Assembly (NCBI GenBank): GCA_022828595.1
Contig: JAKGHH010000004.1
Location: forward strand, 86,084,270-86,148,269
Direction: 5' to 3'
DNA length: 64,000 bases
Source of the DNA: Nelumbo lutea
Taxonomy: Eukaryota > Streptophyta > Magnoliopsida > Proteales > Nelumbonaceae
The position numbers were made by a program, and so were the translations under genes. Shown piece after piece: positions 1-12,110 of the stretch (position 1 is its first letter; the number at the start of each line of letters is the position of its first letter). The notes under the pieces were generated by a model. That model made no database searches. It was given only the letters and a program-made list of their open reading frames with translations, and was not told where the DNA came from.

Positions 1-112
1 TATTGATCCAATCTTCTGCATTTACTTGCGGGAAGTGCCCACTCTCAGACTTGAACCACATTCTCAGGCTTGCCAGCCTGAGATTTTATCATTGCACCAA
101 ACAATTGCCCCC
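1..112 (-). repeat. tRNA-like SINE fragment
   Basis: Read on the - strand, this stretch has a tRNA-like internal promoter: an A-box-like stretch (TGGTGCAATGATAAAATC) and, about 35 bp later, a B-box-like GGTTCAAGTC. The pair resembles the tRNA-derived head of plant SINEs more than a tRNA gene, because no cloverleaf stems can be drawn. It lies in the upstream intron of the DUF2358 gene, and its far end is cut by the window edge. Confidence 0.35.
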
Positions 113-394
113 ACCTTAACTAATCTTTCTGTTGAACATGTTAAATAATATGTCACTTTGATTTTTTTTTTTTCCTTCCTGTGACTTCATTGATAACAGA
201 AAACAGTTAATAAATTCACAGAAATGAAAATAAAATCCAAAAATTGTTCCAAAGATACAAGCATTTAGGTCATATCCAAAATTTATTCCAAGATAAGGTA
301 CAAGGCTAGGTGATAAGCTATCACCCAAGGAAGAGAAATCACACCATAACAAAAATCCCCATCCCTCCAACAACTACCTACCAACAAAAGCAAT
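113..394. other. Intronic DNA, no gene seen
   Basis: AT-rich sequence with a T-run near 164-174 that could be the A-tail of an antisense retroposed element. No exon with homology to the downstream gene was recognised. It is probably part of the intron that precedes the exon at 7052. Confidence 0.4.
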
Positions 395-489
395 ATATAT
401 ATTTCTTTTTAAAAAAGGTAAGGTAAATTTATTCATGATGAAAGAAACATACAATAAAGGGGAAGCTCTTGGTACAAAAAGTCCCAAAG

Positions 490-3400
490 GGACTGATCAA
501 GCTCTCATAGATTGGCAGGATTAAGCATCATAAACATGTTCTGGCTACAAAAAACAGGGGTAACAGACAACCACGATGCTAGTTTGGCTACAACACACTG
601 GATCAACTCCTCCAACTCTTTCCTCTCATTTCTGAATATTCTGTCATTTCTCTTAGACCATATAGAGCTGATCACTGCAGCTGGGATGGCGTTTTAAATG
701 TATTTTCCTTTGTTTGATAAGCCCAGCAGGTACCAACAATGCAGCAGACTATTCAATGTACCTGGCATTACCCAACTAATACCAACAGCATTGAAGAAAT
801 GAGACCAGATTATCCAGACAATCGTGCAATGCGTACAGAGATGCTCAATAGATTCTTCTTCAAGGCCATAGATTCCACATCAAATATCATTTAAACTCAA
901 ACCTCTTTTTGCCAGATTGCTTTTTGTTAGGCATTTCCTTCATGCCGAGGCCCTTATCAAGAAATTGATTTCGGATGGAACTTGGGGAATCCATATCTGT
1001 TTATGAGGGAAATCAGTAGTTCTTCTAACATTCACTTTATCAACCAAAGATCTCACTGTGAATTTTCCATCAGCAGACCAAATCCAGACCCATTTGTCAG
1101 CTGAATGGGGGTGGAAGGCAAATGTATTCAGGCGGTTCAGCAGATTTACAACCTCCTCAACTTCCCAATCAAGGAAATCCTTTCTGAATTTAGGCTTCCA
1201 TACCACTTTCCCTGGATAATTTCAAAATAATCAGCCACCCTTGCCTTTTTATCAACAACTACAGAGAAAAGACGAGGAAATTTCTCTTCCAAAGATGTCT
1301 CATCTAGCCATCTGTCCTTCCAAAGCCGAATTCTTTCTCCAACACCTACTTTGAAGCACACTCCTTTTAGGATATGAGGAAGAGTCCATATTATAGCTTT
1401 CCACAAGGAACATCCATAAGAAGGCAACTTGTCAGTTATCCATCCCCCTGGCTGCAGACCATATTTAGATGCAATGAGCCCACCAACCATTTTCTTCAAC
1501 TCCAAATCTCCCGATCCACTTTCCCAATAAAGCAGTATTGAAACTTTTTATTCTTCTCAAACCTAAACCACCTGAAAACCTTGGATTACAGATCTGATCC
1601 TAAGCAATCACATGTATCTTTTTTTCATTTTCCACCCTCTCAACAAGAAATTCCTTTGCAGCCTTTCTATTCTCTTAGCTATTGAACTAGGAACGGGGAA
1701 GCGAGACAGATAGTAGGTAGGCAGATTTTCCAGAGTACTTTTGGTCAATGATACCCCACCACCTTTTGATAGATACTTTGCTTTCCACAAGGCAAGTTTC
1801 TTTTCTAGTCTTTCTAATATTGGTTCCCAAATTGTTGAAGAAGATCATTTAGCACCCAACGGAAGGCCAAGATAGGTGGTGGGGAGCTTGTCCATTTTAC
1901 AACCCAACATTCCGGCCCACATGGCAAAATCCAACACATTTCCCACCAGAATCAGGGATGATTTTTCCAAGATTCAATTTTAGGCCTGTTACTACTTCAA
2001 ACCAAGGAAAGATTCCCACAAGAGTCTCTATTTGGGGGAAAGAAGCATCTATGAAGCACAATGTATCATCCGCAAAATGAAGCACATTAACCTTTTCACC
2101 CCCCGGAGTTATTTCAAAACCCTCCCAGAGGCCTGCCTGTCCTGCCTGATTGATGAATTGGGTCAGAACCTCCATTACACATAGGAAGAGTAGAGGAGAC
2201 AGGGGGTCTCCTTGGCGGATGCCTCTGGAACTCTTACAGAAGCCAGAAGAGTTTCCATTAATTATAACCGAAAATTTTGGTGATGAGAAACATACCTTCA
2301 TCCAATTTCTCCATTTCTGACTGAAGTTCATCGTTTCCAAAATAAAATTTAGGCATCTCCAGTTAACATGATCATAGGCTTTTTCAAGGTCCACTAGGAT
2401 TCCTGGTTTTTCCAACCTTATCGTTGAGTCGATCACTTCATTAGCAATAAGAGCACTGTCCAAGATTTGTCTTCCTCCAATAAAAGCACATTGGTTATCT
2501 GTTATTACACTTCCTAATTGCTTCTTTAGACTTTAATCTCTTGGCCAACACTTTTGCAAGGAGTTTGTAAAAGCTATTCAGCAGGCTTATTGGCCTAAAA
2601 TCTTTGATATTTGTTGCTCCTTCCACCTTTGGGATTAAGGTAATGAATGTGGCATTCAAGCTTCTAACCAAAGAGGCAGAAGCATGAAAATCTGGAAATG
2701 CCTTCAGAATATCCTTTTTGATAACAGTGTAGCACTTCTTATAGAATAGATTTGTTAAGCCATCAGGGCTCGGAGATTTATCCAACTCCATTTTCTGAAC
2801 TGCCGCCCAAATTTCTTCTTCTGAGAAAGGTTTAATCAGATCATCCTTTTGTGATTCACTTAAAGATTTAAAATGCACACCTTCAGGCAGAGGGCGGTTC
2901 TTCCACTGCTCCAAGAACAGAGATTTATAGAAGTTTGTAGCAATGGCCTGAATCTCAGTTGGTTGCTCCCCGATCCTATCATCACATTCCAGCCTGTCAA
3001 TATTATTAATTCTGAAGCGTGCATTTGCCATCTTATGAAAAAATTTGGAGTTCTTATCTCCTGCCTTCAACCGCTTCACTTTTGCCTTCTGATGCCAACT
3101 AATTTCATCTTTGTATGCTAGTTTATCAAAGATGATCCTTGCCTCCTCTCTATTTCTTCTCTCCTCTTCAGACAGTTGTCTCTGTTCTTCTAATCTGTCC
3201 AGTTCCTTAATCAGCTCCAGGCAATCCAACTTCTTTTGCTTGGTTGAAGAAGCTTTACCTTTCTTCCAGTTTCTTATGACAGACTTGATTGCCCCCAATT
3301 TCTTTGCCAGCACATAAGAACTCATGCCTTCCACCTGGATATCATCCCATTTTTCTGCAATTAGAGTCTTCAGCTCCTCCTCTTCAATCCAGCTATTGTC

Positions 3401-4134
3401 AAGTCTAAATGGTGCAGGTATCTTGATTTGTCTACCCATGACCAATTGAATAGGGCAATGATCTGAAATTGGACGCAGTAGAGCTTCTGGTTTAATGCTT
3501 GGAAAACTATCTTCCCAATCAGCTGAAACCAAGAACCTATCCAGCTTCACCAGGATTGGGTCTTCCTGATCATCAGACCAAGTATACTTTGCACCTAAAA
3601 GAGGTAAATCAATAAGCTCAAACCTGTTTATAAAATCTGAAAAGTCCTTCATTGCTCTCGTTCTATGTTGACTTCCTTTTTTTTCTTCAGCACATATGGT
3701 TACATTGAAATCACCCCCAATTATCCATGGCAGTGTTAAATTACCCCTCATCTCAACCATCTCCTCCCAGAAAATATGTCTTTCCCTATCAGTGTTAGGG
3801 CCGTGGAGGTTCGTAACTTGGCAGCAAACACCCCTTTCAATTCCAGGATTACTGTAACTGAGAATTCTCCCACTTTATGAGAGATCTTCGTAAACTTGAG
3901 GGGATCCCACATTGTAAGAATTACTCCAGCACTTCCCATTGCAGGCTTACCCACCCATCTCACCTGCCCCTCCCCCCATACATTTCGAACAATTTGCGCA
4001 CTAAGTCTTTCAAATTTTGATTCTTGAATAAGCACCACCCCTGCTTTCCATCTTTTCAGGGCCTCATTCACCACCACCTTCTTTTTTCCCGACCATAACC
4101 CTCTCACATTCCATGAAAGAAAATTACAATCCAT
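490..4134 (-). pseudogene. LINE-1 ORF2 (endonuclease-reverse transcriptase), broken
   Basis: This is the polyprotein that nicks target DNA and reverse-transcribes the element RNA. It starts at 4134 with an APE-type endonuclease beginning FLSWNVRGL. A frameshift near 3750 leads into the endonuclease C-terminal half (GGDFNVT, SDHCPIQL; 3760-3440), the linker (AKVKRLKAGDKNSKFFHKMA) and the RT fingers (FRPISLLNSFYKLLAKVLAKR, to about 2500). A second break near 2480 precedes the RT palm (2463-1897) with GIRQGDPLSPLLF and the catalytic FADD. Further breaks lead to the thumb (1790-1608) and the zf-RVT region (1505-900), with the last readable protein near 495. The catalytic motifs survive but the frame does not. 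Confidence 0.85.
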
Positions 4135-4371
4135 TTAATTTTAGAACAAAAAAAAGAACTCTTACTGCCTCCTCCCCTCCTTTCCTCTTCCTCCCCCTTA
4201 ATCTCCTCCTTCAACCAACCCCCATGAGAGACAATGAGTCGCCTTACTCTTCTTTTCCTGCCCTCCTGTTTTTGCATTTTTTTCCCTTTTTCTTTTAAAA
4301 TCCTATTTTCTATCCCCTCTAGGAACTCTATGGTTTCGAGTTCCAGGCCTTCTATCTAGACACCCAAGAAC

Positions 4372-6205
4372 TTACCCAAATCTAATAACTTCGAAATTCA
4401 GATAGAAGAAGACTCTAGTCGTCTGTTTATTTTTTTCCTCTGTAGAAACACTCACCTCTCTTTGCTCACTTCTCTCCCTCTCCTTTGATCGCTCTCCTTC
4501 TATTCCCTTTGGCACAAATCTTGAATCCTTTTCCGAATGTTTCAACGGGCTCTCCCCTCCCCCTATGCAACCCTCCAACTTTGTTTTGCCCCTTCTTGCT
4601 TTAGGTGTCGATGTCCTAGGCATTAACATCAACTCCAAAACGATCTCCTTTCCTTTTGGCATCCCCTGAGATTCTTCGTTATTCCTTTCTTGTCACTGAA
4701 CCTGTAAACTGCTACCTGAAGTTTCTTCTCTTGATTCCATGCTTCGATGATCCTGGATCGAATGAAGGCCCAAAGGACTTCTTGTCTCCTTAAGAACCGC
4801 TGGTTCGTCTGGCATAGTCTTGGGTTGAGTAACCCAGTTCAGTCCATCCAAAATGTACAACCCATCCTTTTTTTCCTTCGAGGCCCACCTCATGCGACAT
4901 GCTTGCCATTTGACACGACACACCCAGGCTTGGGTTAGGAGTCCCGATCTGCTTGCCCAACTTTTGAGAATTTTGGACATAAATGGAGCCTCGATCGGAT
5001 AAGCTTTTAGCCTCACCTTCTGGGAAGGTTTTCCTTGGAGAAGGTGTTTTAATGACATTTGGACCCTGGTTAGGTCCCACACCTAACTCTATTAAGAAAT
5101 CTTTAATAAGATTCTTCAAAGCCAACCTTGAGTCACCTTCGTCAATCCCCAGATTCAGAACATTAAAGGATTGTTGTTTTTGAGGCACCCGTTCCTTGTT
5201 GGAAGCCACATGAATGTCTGGAGATTGTTGCGGGTCTTGGCATGTGTGTTCCAACTGAGTTTGTTGTTGGTGAACCTTATGAGTCGTATCTGATCTGATT
5301 CCCTGCAAGTCTCTCTTCCTTTCCTATGGCCACATTCCATTCTTGGAGACCCTGTTAGCTGGTTTTTTAATTTTTGACATTTCTGGATCTCCGACATCAC
5401 TCTCTGCTTCCTGATTCACACAACTCTCCATCTTCCTTCACAGGCTAACAGAGGGTCTTATATCTTGCCAAATCCCTATCTTGAACACCACATCCCCCAC
5501 CGCCATCTCCACTACCTCCGGTATGTTTCCCCCTTTTTCAACTTTGATTCGGACCCATTCACAGGTTCGAAGTTCCTCCAACGTATCATCAGTTTCAATA
5601 AAACCTCCATATAAATCCCCTATGGCCTTCATAACACTTGGGCACCACAACATCAGCGGTAGGCCATACACCCGCACCTATATTTCCTTCGGCCGGTCCT
5701 CTTCGTCCACCGTTTCTGGGAAAAAAACAACTGGCGCTTGCTCCCCACCAATCCAGAAGGAGGGAAATTTCTTCCTTTTTCCAGGGACCTTGATTCGGAA
5801 TCCTGGCCTCTTCCCAGTTAGATGGAAGGATGAACAAGAATAGGCCTTGGATCAATTTCTTCACTCGAACTCTTTCACTAAGGTCCATGTCTGACGCACC
5901 CAATTCTCAATATCCTCTAAGCCCACCAAACTTTCAAATCTCCCCACCAAACAACCCTTAAGGAATTCTTTCCTTTCTTCCACTCCTCGCTCTTCTACTT
6001 CCAAGAAGTATCTTCCTCCTTTTCGTACCACAGTCTCTCCAAATCCCGGCCAAGCCGCGTTACTAAAGGTATAATTTTCTCTCACCTTGGCGGAAGCCAT
6101 TAGTTTATCATACCATGCTTCCGATCCCCAACGCCTATTACCCCTATAAGCTCTCCACCCTCCTCCTCTACTCCTTGATGATCTCAGTCTTCCCTTCATT
6201 CTCAA
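4372..6205 (-). pseudogene. LINE-1 ORF1 (DUF4283-type gag-like protein), broken
   Basis: ORF1 of plant L1 elements encodes an RNA-binding, gag-like chaperone that packages element RNA. The - strand reading begins with a basic Arg/Gly-rich segment (6205-6120). It continues into a DUF4283-like domain spread over three overlapping frames (6205-5861, 5903-5595, 5677-5438), where RVYGLPLMLW and EWVRIKVE match the usual core. The C-terminal part (5308-4372) is low-complexity and polar. At least three frameshifts are needed to read through, so no functional product is expected. No CCHC knuckle was seen. The family assignment rests on domain order and position just upstream of ORF2. Confidence 0.7.
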
Positions 6206-6591
6206 CTTCTCCTTAGCAGCGTCTCATGTAGCTCACTTTCAGTAGAAAACATGAAAGCCAGTTACTCAAGAGGGACAAATTTTTCATCTTCACATTGCCA
6301 ATACCAAGACCCCCTCTTCTTTCCTTTTCAAGCAACATCTAGTCACACTAAAGAGAAACCCAGCCACCCTGGAAAACTTACATACTCCATGCCTACAAAA
6401 TTCATCCATCTTACAACAGATGAACAAAAAAAAAAAACCAAAGCATCTCTATAAATTTTTACCACATTTCTTCCACTCAGAATGAACTTGTTCTCCCTAA
6501 AAGCCATTACCCTATGTTGGTCCGCTGTCTTGGGAAGGATGAACTGGATACGGGCATAAACTTTGGCGTTCTTTTTGCAAAAAGTGATCAC

Positions 6592-7051
6592 TCATTAACA
6601 TGCTTTTTCACACTTGTCAGCCCTTGTCAGACGGAGGTTTTGCCATTACACGAAGCAATGGCTCCTTCTCTGTAGATAATATGATAGACATATTATCAGT
6701 TGCCAGTTGACTGTGCTTTCAAGCAATGACAGGAGTTTTTTGGGGATGAGCATTAATTTCATATGGATTTTAGAATTTTTTTAACACTTCTATAAGGAAT
6801 GCAACTTATGTGTAGACAATGCAGCAAAATAAAATATTATATTGGCCTTTATTTTCACATATCAGATGAGGTGGCAAGATCTATGTGTTTTTTTGGGAAA
6901 AAACATATCGTAGCTGGTTTTTCCCCTAATTAACTTGTGGGAAATATGTTGCTAAGAGAATTGGACTAGATTTAAGTGATTTCTTGAACTTCTTCTTAAT
7001 GTCATCATGCTGAATGCTAAGAGCAATTAACACAATTATCATTTGAAACAG
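6592..7051 (+). other. 3' part of the upstream intron of the DUF2358 gene
   Basis: No gene or element was recognised. The stretch ends in the acceptor ATTTGAAACAG at 7041-7051, directly before the first visible exon. The polypyrimidine tract is weak for a plant acceptor. Confidence 0.55.
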
Positions 7052-7117
7052 GGGATTTCACTTCTGCAATCTATGCTGAAGATTGTATCTTTGAAGATCC
7101 AACTATTAAGTTCACAG
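7052..7117 (+). CDS. DUF2358 gene, internal exon (first visible)
   Basis: Part of a plant DUF2358 protein, a small family with an NTF2-like fold, usually plastid-targeted and of unknown biochemical role. This exon encodes DFTSAIYAEDCIFEDPTIKF, the conserved start of the domain. It opens with two bases (GG) that complete a codon begun in the preceding exon and closes with one base (G) that is completed by GT at 28252, so its phases fit a longer gene. The acceptor is AACAG and the donor G|GTAGGA. N-terminal exons, including any transit peptide, lie left of base 1. The following intron is 21,134 bp because of transposon insertions. The family call is from recognition of the domain and is not search-verified. 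The exon-intron model is strongly supported by frame continuity over five exons. Confidence 0.85.
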
Positions 7118-7734
7118 GTAGGACTTTGTTCTGTGTGTAATATGTCTATCCATGGCTTGTAGTCTTTTGTCCTACTTTTGTTGCTGAATCTTATGTATTA
7201 TAGATGCATATTTGCAGTTTTAATACAAAATCTGTGCAAAGGGAAGTTTTATCTTGTCATACGTTTTAGGGCGATTTATTGTGGTTTTATTTATTAATTA
7301 GGACATCTAGAGTAAGTTTAAATCAAAATTTTGTTGGAAGTGTCTCTATCAATATATGCCTAGAATATCAAAATATGTATTTCTAGAATATCGCTTTACT
7401 ACTTTTGTATTTAAAGAATGACAAGAGGGCCCTTCTAATGAACAGCTACAGTGTTAACAATAACATAGGCTGGTATATACTAGTTTCTGTTAGTTACAAA
7501 AAAAAAAAAACCTAGTTTCCGTTATTTCTAATTTGTGTAGATTTCAATAAAATTTATGCTTCCTTAGTTCATGTTGATAAGTTTATTTGTCTTCTATCAG
7601 TATATTTCTGCTTTCTAGCCCTATCAGACATTAAGACATTCTATTGCCTTTACAGACATGGTGAATGTGGGCAATTGCTTTCTTAGTTTGGAAATAAGAA
7701 GTCCATATTTCCACCGCTTTGCTCTATGCTTTCA

Positions 7735-10139
7735 ATTTTTTTTTTTTGGGTTAAGAAAAGATTCATTCCAACACAGAACAGAGCCCAAAGGCATACAACA
7801 GAACAGCACCAACAAGAAGCAAGAAACTAACAAGACTACGAACTAAATAAACAGAGAAAAAAGCAGATAACTATCTAAAAAACCAACTCAGATCAAAGAA
7901 GAAAGCCAGTCTGGAAACACTCCATCCAAATTTAAAGAAGAAAAGCAAATCTTGGCTAACTCGTGGGCTGCAACATTTGCACTGTGGGGGCACCAAAGAA
8001 ACTTGATTTCTAAGCCTTCACAGAGATTAAGAAGATCTTCCTTTAGGTAAGCCAAATCAAAAGGGCAAAAATAATCAGAGCTGTTTAGATATGAGATCAA
8101 GATCTAATAGTATGATTCTACAAAAAAGCGTAGTAAACCATTTCTCTTTGTAGCTTTAACAGCTTCTAACAGAGCTAAAGCTTCTGCCGTTAAGGGAGAA
8201 TCAGCCACAAGAGGGCCACAAGCCGCCCATTTGCATAAACCTAAAGTATCCCTTGCAATAAGACCAAATGATGCTTTATTTGGAGCCCTGAAACCTGCAT
8301 CCACATTAATCTTCACAAAATCATCTAGCGGTGGGCACCAACAAAAAAAGGGAGGGTCTCAGATCCCCTCAGCTGAAGAGTTTCCCAATCTCAGCTGCAA
8401 GAGCAGAGATGTCTCTGCTGTCGACCTGTTGATGGTATTGAGAACTTCTGATGGGTTAGTAGAGCAACTTTCAAAGACACACATGTTTCTATCTTTCCAA
8501 ATCTCCCATAGTCCTATTAAAATTTTTACAACAGCATCCAAATTTCCAACATAAAGAATTTTCAGAGTTTGAGAAAACCAATCTGCAAAAGGGACAGACC
8601 TGTCCACAAGATCCACAATAAGACCCAAACCAGTCCCAAACCAAATGCATATACTCTTTTCACAATGAAAGAGAGTATGCATTACGGATTCATTCTCTCT
8701 TTTGCATCTACTACATAGGGGAGAAGGAATTATTTTCTTCTTAAACAAGTTCTCATTCACTGCAATGCCACTTCTACAGCATTTCCACAAGAAATTTTTT
8801 ATTTTTGGTTCAACCAGGATATGCCAGAGCTTCTTCCAGAAGGATTTCTCCTCTAGAGAGTTGTTTCTTAATGGGCTTGAGTCACTCAAATCCTTAGAGG
8901 CAATAAAATAAGCTGACTTGACCGAGAACTGTCCTGAAACAAAACCAGTCCAAATTGGTTTGTCATCCCATGAATTCAAAGGAAGTTTGATTTTTAGGAT
9001 CTTATCAGCCACCTCGTCTAGAAAAAGGCCTTTGATCACCTGGGGATTCCAGGTTCTGGTATGACTGTCTATAAGATCAACAACATTTTGATTTTGACTT
9101 ATCCTTGGAGCCGGTCCCACTGGTCTTAAATGATCCATATCTGGAATCCAAGGGTCTGACCAAATTTTGATCGGGTTCCCATTTCAACTTTCCAGATTAA
9201 ACCCTTTTCTTAACATATCTCTCCCTTTCAGAATACCAGTCCAACCCCAAGACCGAGAAGTCCTCTTGTTAGCACTAAGAAAATGAGTGTTCGGAAAATA
9301 TTTAGCCTTCATTACCTTTGTCCACAGACTGTAAGAGTCATAATATTTAGCCTTCATTACCTTTAGCCTTCATTCCTTTGTAATTTGGAAATGTCCTCAC
9401 AAACTTTCTTGGGCAGCAGAAAACTGGACATGCAGTAGGAGGGGATGGCAGTGAGCACAGATTTTATCATGATCTCCTTTCTTGCTTGAGAGAGAAGAGA
9501 GTCCTTCCATCCTATAGTTTTTGAGGCCACTCTTTCGTTAGTGTGATTGAACAATTGACACTTCCTTCTGTCTATCAAAGGGAAAGTTCCAAGATAAATA
9601 AAAGGATTGTTCACTTTTTCAAGTGACCCCTATCTAGCTTGACTTTTATATTATCCTTGCCATCCCTTCTATTATTCTAAGTGTGCTTAGTGCCATAGAA
9701 AGGTATTTCTATTAATTTCCACTATCTAAGAAGGTTTATTGTCTGTCTAATGTAACTCCATTTGTACCTCTTCCCCCCTTCTTTTTCATCAAAATGGAAA
9801 GCCATATTGAGGTCACCCACACAACACCAAGGGCCAAAGGATTGATCCACAATTTTGGAAAATTTCTCATAGAAATTAGGTCTTTATTTTTCTTCTCAGA
9901 TTCTCCATAAATGAAAGAGCACCACCAAACTAGACCATCTTTTCCTGTAATTCTGGTATGAATTACATTTTTGTTTGCAATTTCTATTTTGAGACCTATC
10001 TCTTTTTCCCAGAAGAGTGCCATACCCACTATTCCAATGGGATCAACACCCCAACAATTCCACTGAATTAGATTATTCATCTTCTTTTGGCAATTAACCA
10101 AGGAGCACTTTGTTTCATTGAAAAAAATGATATTCGGAT
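7735..10139 (-). mobile_element. LINE-2, 3' part, left of the gypsy insertion
   Basis: An antisense L1-like element. The T-run at 7737-7748 on the + strand is its A-tail. Reading leftwards on the - strand from 10139 there is a partial endonuclease, a jump to the RT thumb, zf-RVT and an RNase H domain. Its 5' continuation is at 22921-23764, beyond the gypsy element. No target duplication was found at the 3' end. Confidence 0.8.
7888..10130 (-). pseudogene. LINE-2 ORF2 remnant with RNase H, RT core deleted
   Basis: The endonuclease N-terminal half is at 10130-9840 (NIIFFNETKC, GMALFWEKEI). The reading then jumps near 9615-9740 to the RT thumb (YLGTFPLIDRRKCQLF at 9614-9363). The endonuclease C-terminus, linker and RT palm with its catalytic Asp pair are therefore missing. 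The zf-RVT region follows at 9138-8359 (C-x2-C and H-x4-C type pattern in LCSRCKRENESVMHTLFHCE). A plant-type RNase H (RVT_3) is at 8316-7888 (KINVDAGFRAP, AEALALLEAV, PHSANVAAHELAK), interrupted by a stop near 8104. The RNase H sets this element apart from LINE-1. It is dead. Confidence 0.8.
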
Positions 10140-10808
10140 TGATGAGGCAAGAAAAAAAAGAGAAATGTGTGTATGTATTCTGTTTTGCATGTTTTTCTTG
10201 TAGTAGGATCCCAAATTGTTGTTTTGGGTAGCTTTGTTGACAGTTTGGGACCAGGGGTATTTTCGTCATTCTTAAAGTCAGATTTTTGGTCAGGGGCAGT
10301 TAGTTAAAATATTTGGTCTCTTGGTTCTTTTTGTAACAAAAGTAATCTTTTAGGGATTCATTTGAAGTTAGTATTGTTCTTAAGGAGTTGTTGGTGAGAG
10401 GGAAACATTCTAGGGGCTTATGTGTAAATATTTTAACTAACTTGTCCAGCAAGCCAGTGAGTCTTATAAAACAGAAAGGGGCTGTTTTTGTAGGGGTCTT
10501 TTGGTTATTTCTCTTGTTTGAGCTGTAGCTCAGCCCTAGCTAGGGTTTTCAAGCATTGGGAGCTTGGGTTTTGAGGAGTTGACCCATTTTGGCACCTTTC
10601 AATCCCTTCATCGCTGTGTGTCTGTGCGGGAGGCCAGCTTGCTGTCATTGTTACTGTAGCGGAACTGTTCCAGGAGGAGTTTTACTTCAAGTTCAGGTCT
10701 GAAACCCATAAAAATTCAACTTATTTTGTTGTTTTCAGCTTGGTGTTTCTTGTGCTTATTGTTGTATACTTGAGGTACTGCATGTAACTTGTCTTACTGT
10801 CCACATCA
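10140..10808 (+). repeat. Gypsy 5' LTR
   Basis: Starts TGATGAGGCAAG and ends GTCCACATCA (TG...CA), matching 22255-22920 almost throughout. It should carry the element promoter and would fire in sense with the host gene. Confidence 0.9.
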
Positions 10809-10824
10809 AGTGGTATTAGAGCAA
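10809..10824 (+). promoter_or_regulatory. Gypsy primer-binding site (Met tRNA-like)
   Basis: TGGTATTAGAGCAAG follows the 5' LTR by two bases. It differs by one base from TGGTATCAGAGC, the common plant primer site for initiator-Met tRNA. Confidence 0.75.
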
Positions 10825-10875
10825 GTTCTTTCCTTGGGTTTGCTTCAATCTCCTTCTTGTGTTTTCTATATTATC

Positions 10876-12110
10876 ATGGCTGCAAGGGGTGGACATGGTA
10901 GGGGTGGTAGAAGACCAGAACATGTCACTATAGAGGTTTTCCAAGAGGCTATAAGAGGACTGCAAGAACAGATTGAACATGTTGCTCAACTTGTAGCTCA
11001 AAATGCTGCTAGGGATGGTGACATAGCAAATGATTTGGGGCTAGGAAGAACAAGACAAGCTCCTAGAGTTGATGAACAACTCATTGACATTATTAGTGAA
11101 GAATCAAGTTAAGACATTGAGCAACCTGAATGTGATCAGCATGGAAGGAATAATAACCAACGATGGGAAGACCGAATAGTGCAAGTTTTACAATCCCATC
11201 AAGGTCATTGTGTTCAACTTCATATTTCCGAGTTTGATGGTGAGTTGGAACTTGAAGAGCTTCTAGACTGGTTGGACAGCATTGAAAATTATTTTGATTG
11301 AAGAGAAATGAATGAAGAAAGAAAGGTGAAGCTTGTAACAGAAAAGATGCGTGGGATAGCCTTAGATTGGTGGAAAAATTACCGAAGGGACAGAGAAAGG
11401 AAGGGGAAAAGAAAGGTTAATTCCTGGGGAGGAATGAAAGAGAAGTTGAAATCCCAATTTTTGCCACCAGACTATGAGCAAACTCTTTACCAAAGGGTGC
11501 AGAATTTAAGGCAACGGGAAAAGAGTGTGAAGGAGTACACAAAAGAGTTTAATAGATTAACTCTTTGGAGTAATATGTCAGAAACTGAACAACAAAAAGT
11601 TAGTAGATATATCAATGGTTTGAGGTTGCCAATACAAGATCTAGTCGGCCTACATTGCCTGTATCAAATAAAGGATGCATATCAGCTAGCTCTAAAGGTT
11701 AAAGCTCAATTGAGTCGGAGCTCAGGGCGGAGGCTGAGTGCTGTCCAAGGTACATTTCCATCGGTAGGTCGAAGTGTTGGGGCTGGTAGGGGTTGTGTGA
11801 TCAACCAAACACGCCCTACAATCCAAGGGACTTCAAATGCAACAAAGAACAGTCAAGGGCAGCGGCCTACTATTAGATGTTTTAGGTGTATGGAGTTGGG
11901 ACATCCTAAGAGAAGGATTAAAGGGCAAAGACATCTGGTTAATGAAGTCACTGATGAACAACAAGATGATATAGGCCATGTTGAGGATGGGCAAGTGGCT
12001 GAAACTATTGAAGCTAATGCTTTAGAGGAAGAAAACTTGGATGGAGATATTGAAGGTGAAACTCTAGTGATATGGCACTCTATGGTTGCACCTCAAGAGC
12101 CACTACCAGG
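10876..12110 (+). pseudogene. Gypsy gag, broken
   Basis: The capsid precursor. The likely start is ATG 10876 (MAARGGHGRGGRRPEHVT), preceded by a 51-bp leader after the primer site. The first frame stops at 11110 (TAA). A second stop falls near 11299, just before ATG 11308 reopens the frame. The Retrotrans_gag core is at 11230-11720 (LEELLDWLDSIENYFD, IALDWWKNYRRDRERK, YTKEFNRLTLWSNM). One CCHC-like knuckle at about 11876-11920 reads CFRCMELGHPKRRI and lacks its final Cys. Gag and pol appear to have been one frame, as usual for plant gypsy elements. Inactive. Confidence 0.8.

Larger units (their letters stand above)
395..6591 (-). mobile_element. L1-type LINE (LINE-1 of this window), antisense in intron
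   Basis: A nearly full-length plant L1-like non-LTR retrotransposon on the - strand. The order on that strand is 5' UTR (about 6591-6210), ORF1 (about 6205-4372) and ORF2 (4134 to about 490) with endonuclease, reverse transcriptase and zf-RVT regions, then a short 3' UTR ending near 395. Both ORFs are broken by frameshifts and stops, so the copy is dead. No RNase H domain follows the zf-RVT region, unlike the second LINE in the window. Both end points are approximate, since no clean target duplication or long A-tail was found. It lies opposite to the DUF2358 gene and inside its upstream intron. Confidence 0.85.

Noticed and set aside
1..112. Possible tRNA gene on the - strand
   Set aside because: A- and B-box-like motifs exist but no acceptor or anticodon stem can be formed, so a SINE head is more likely.
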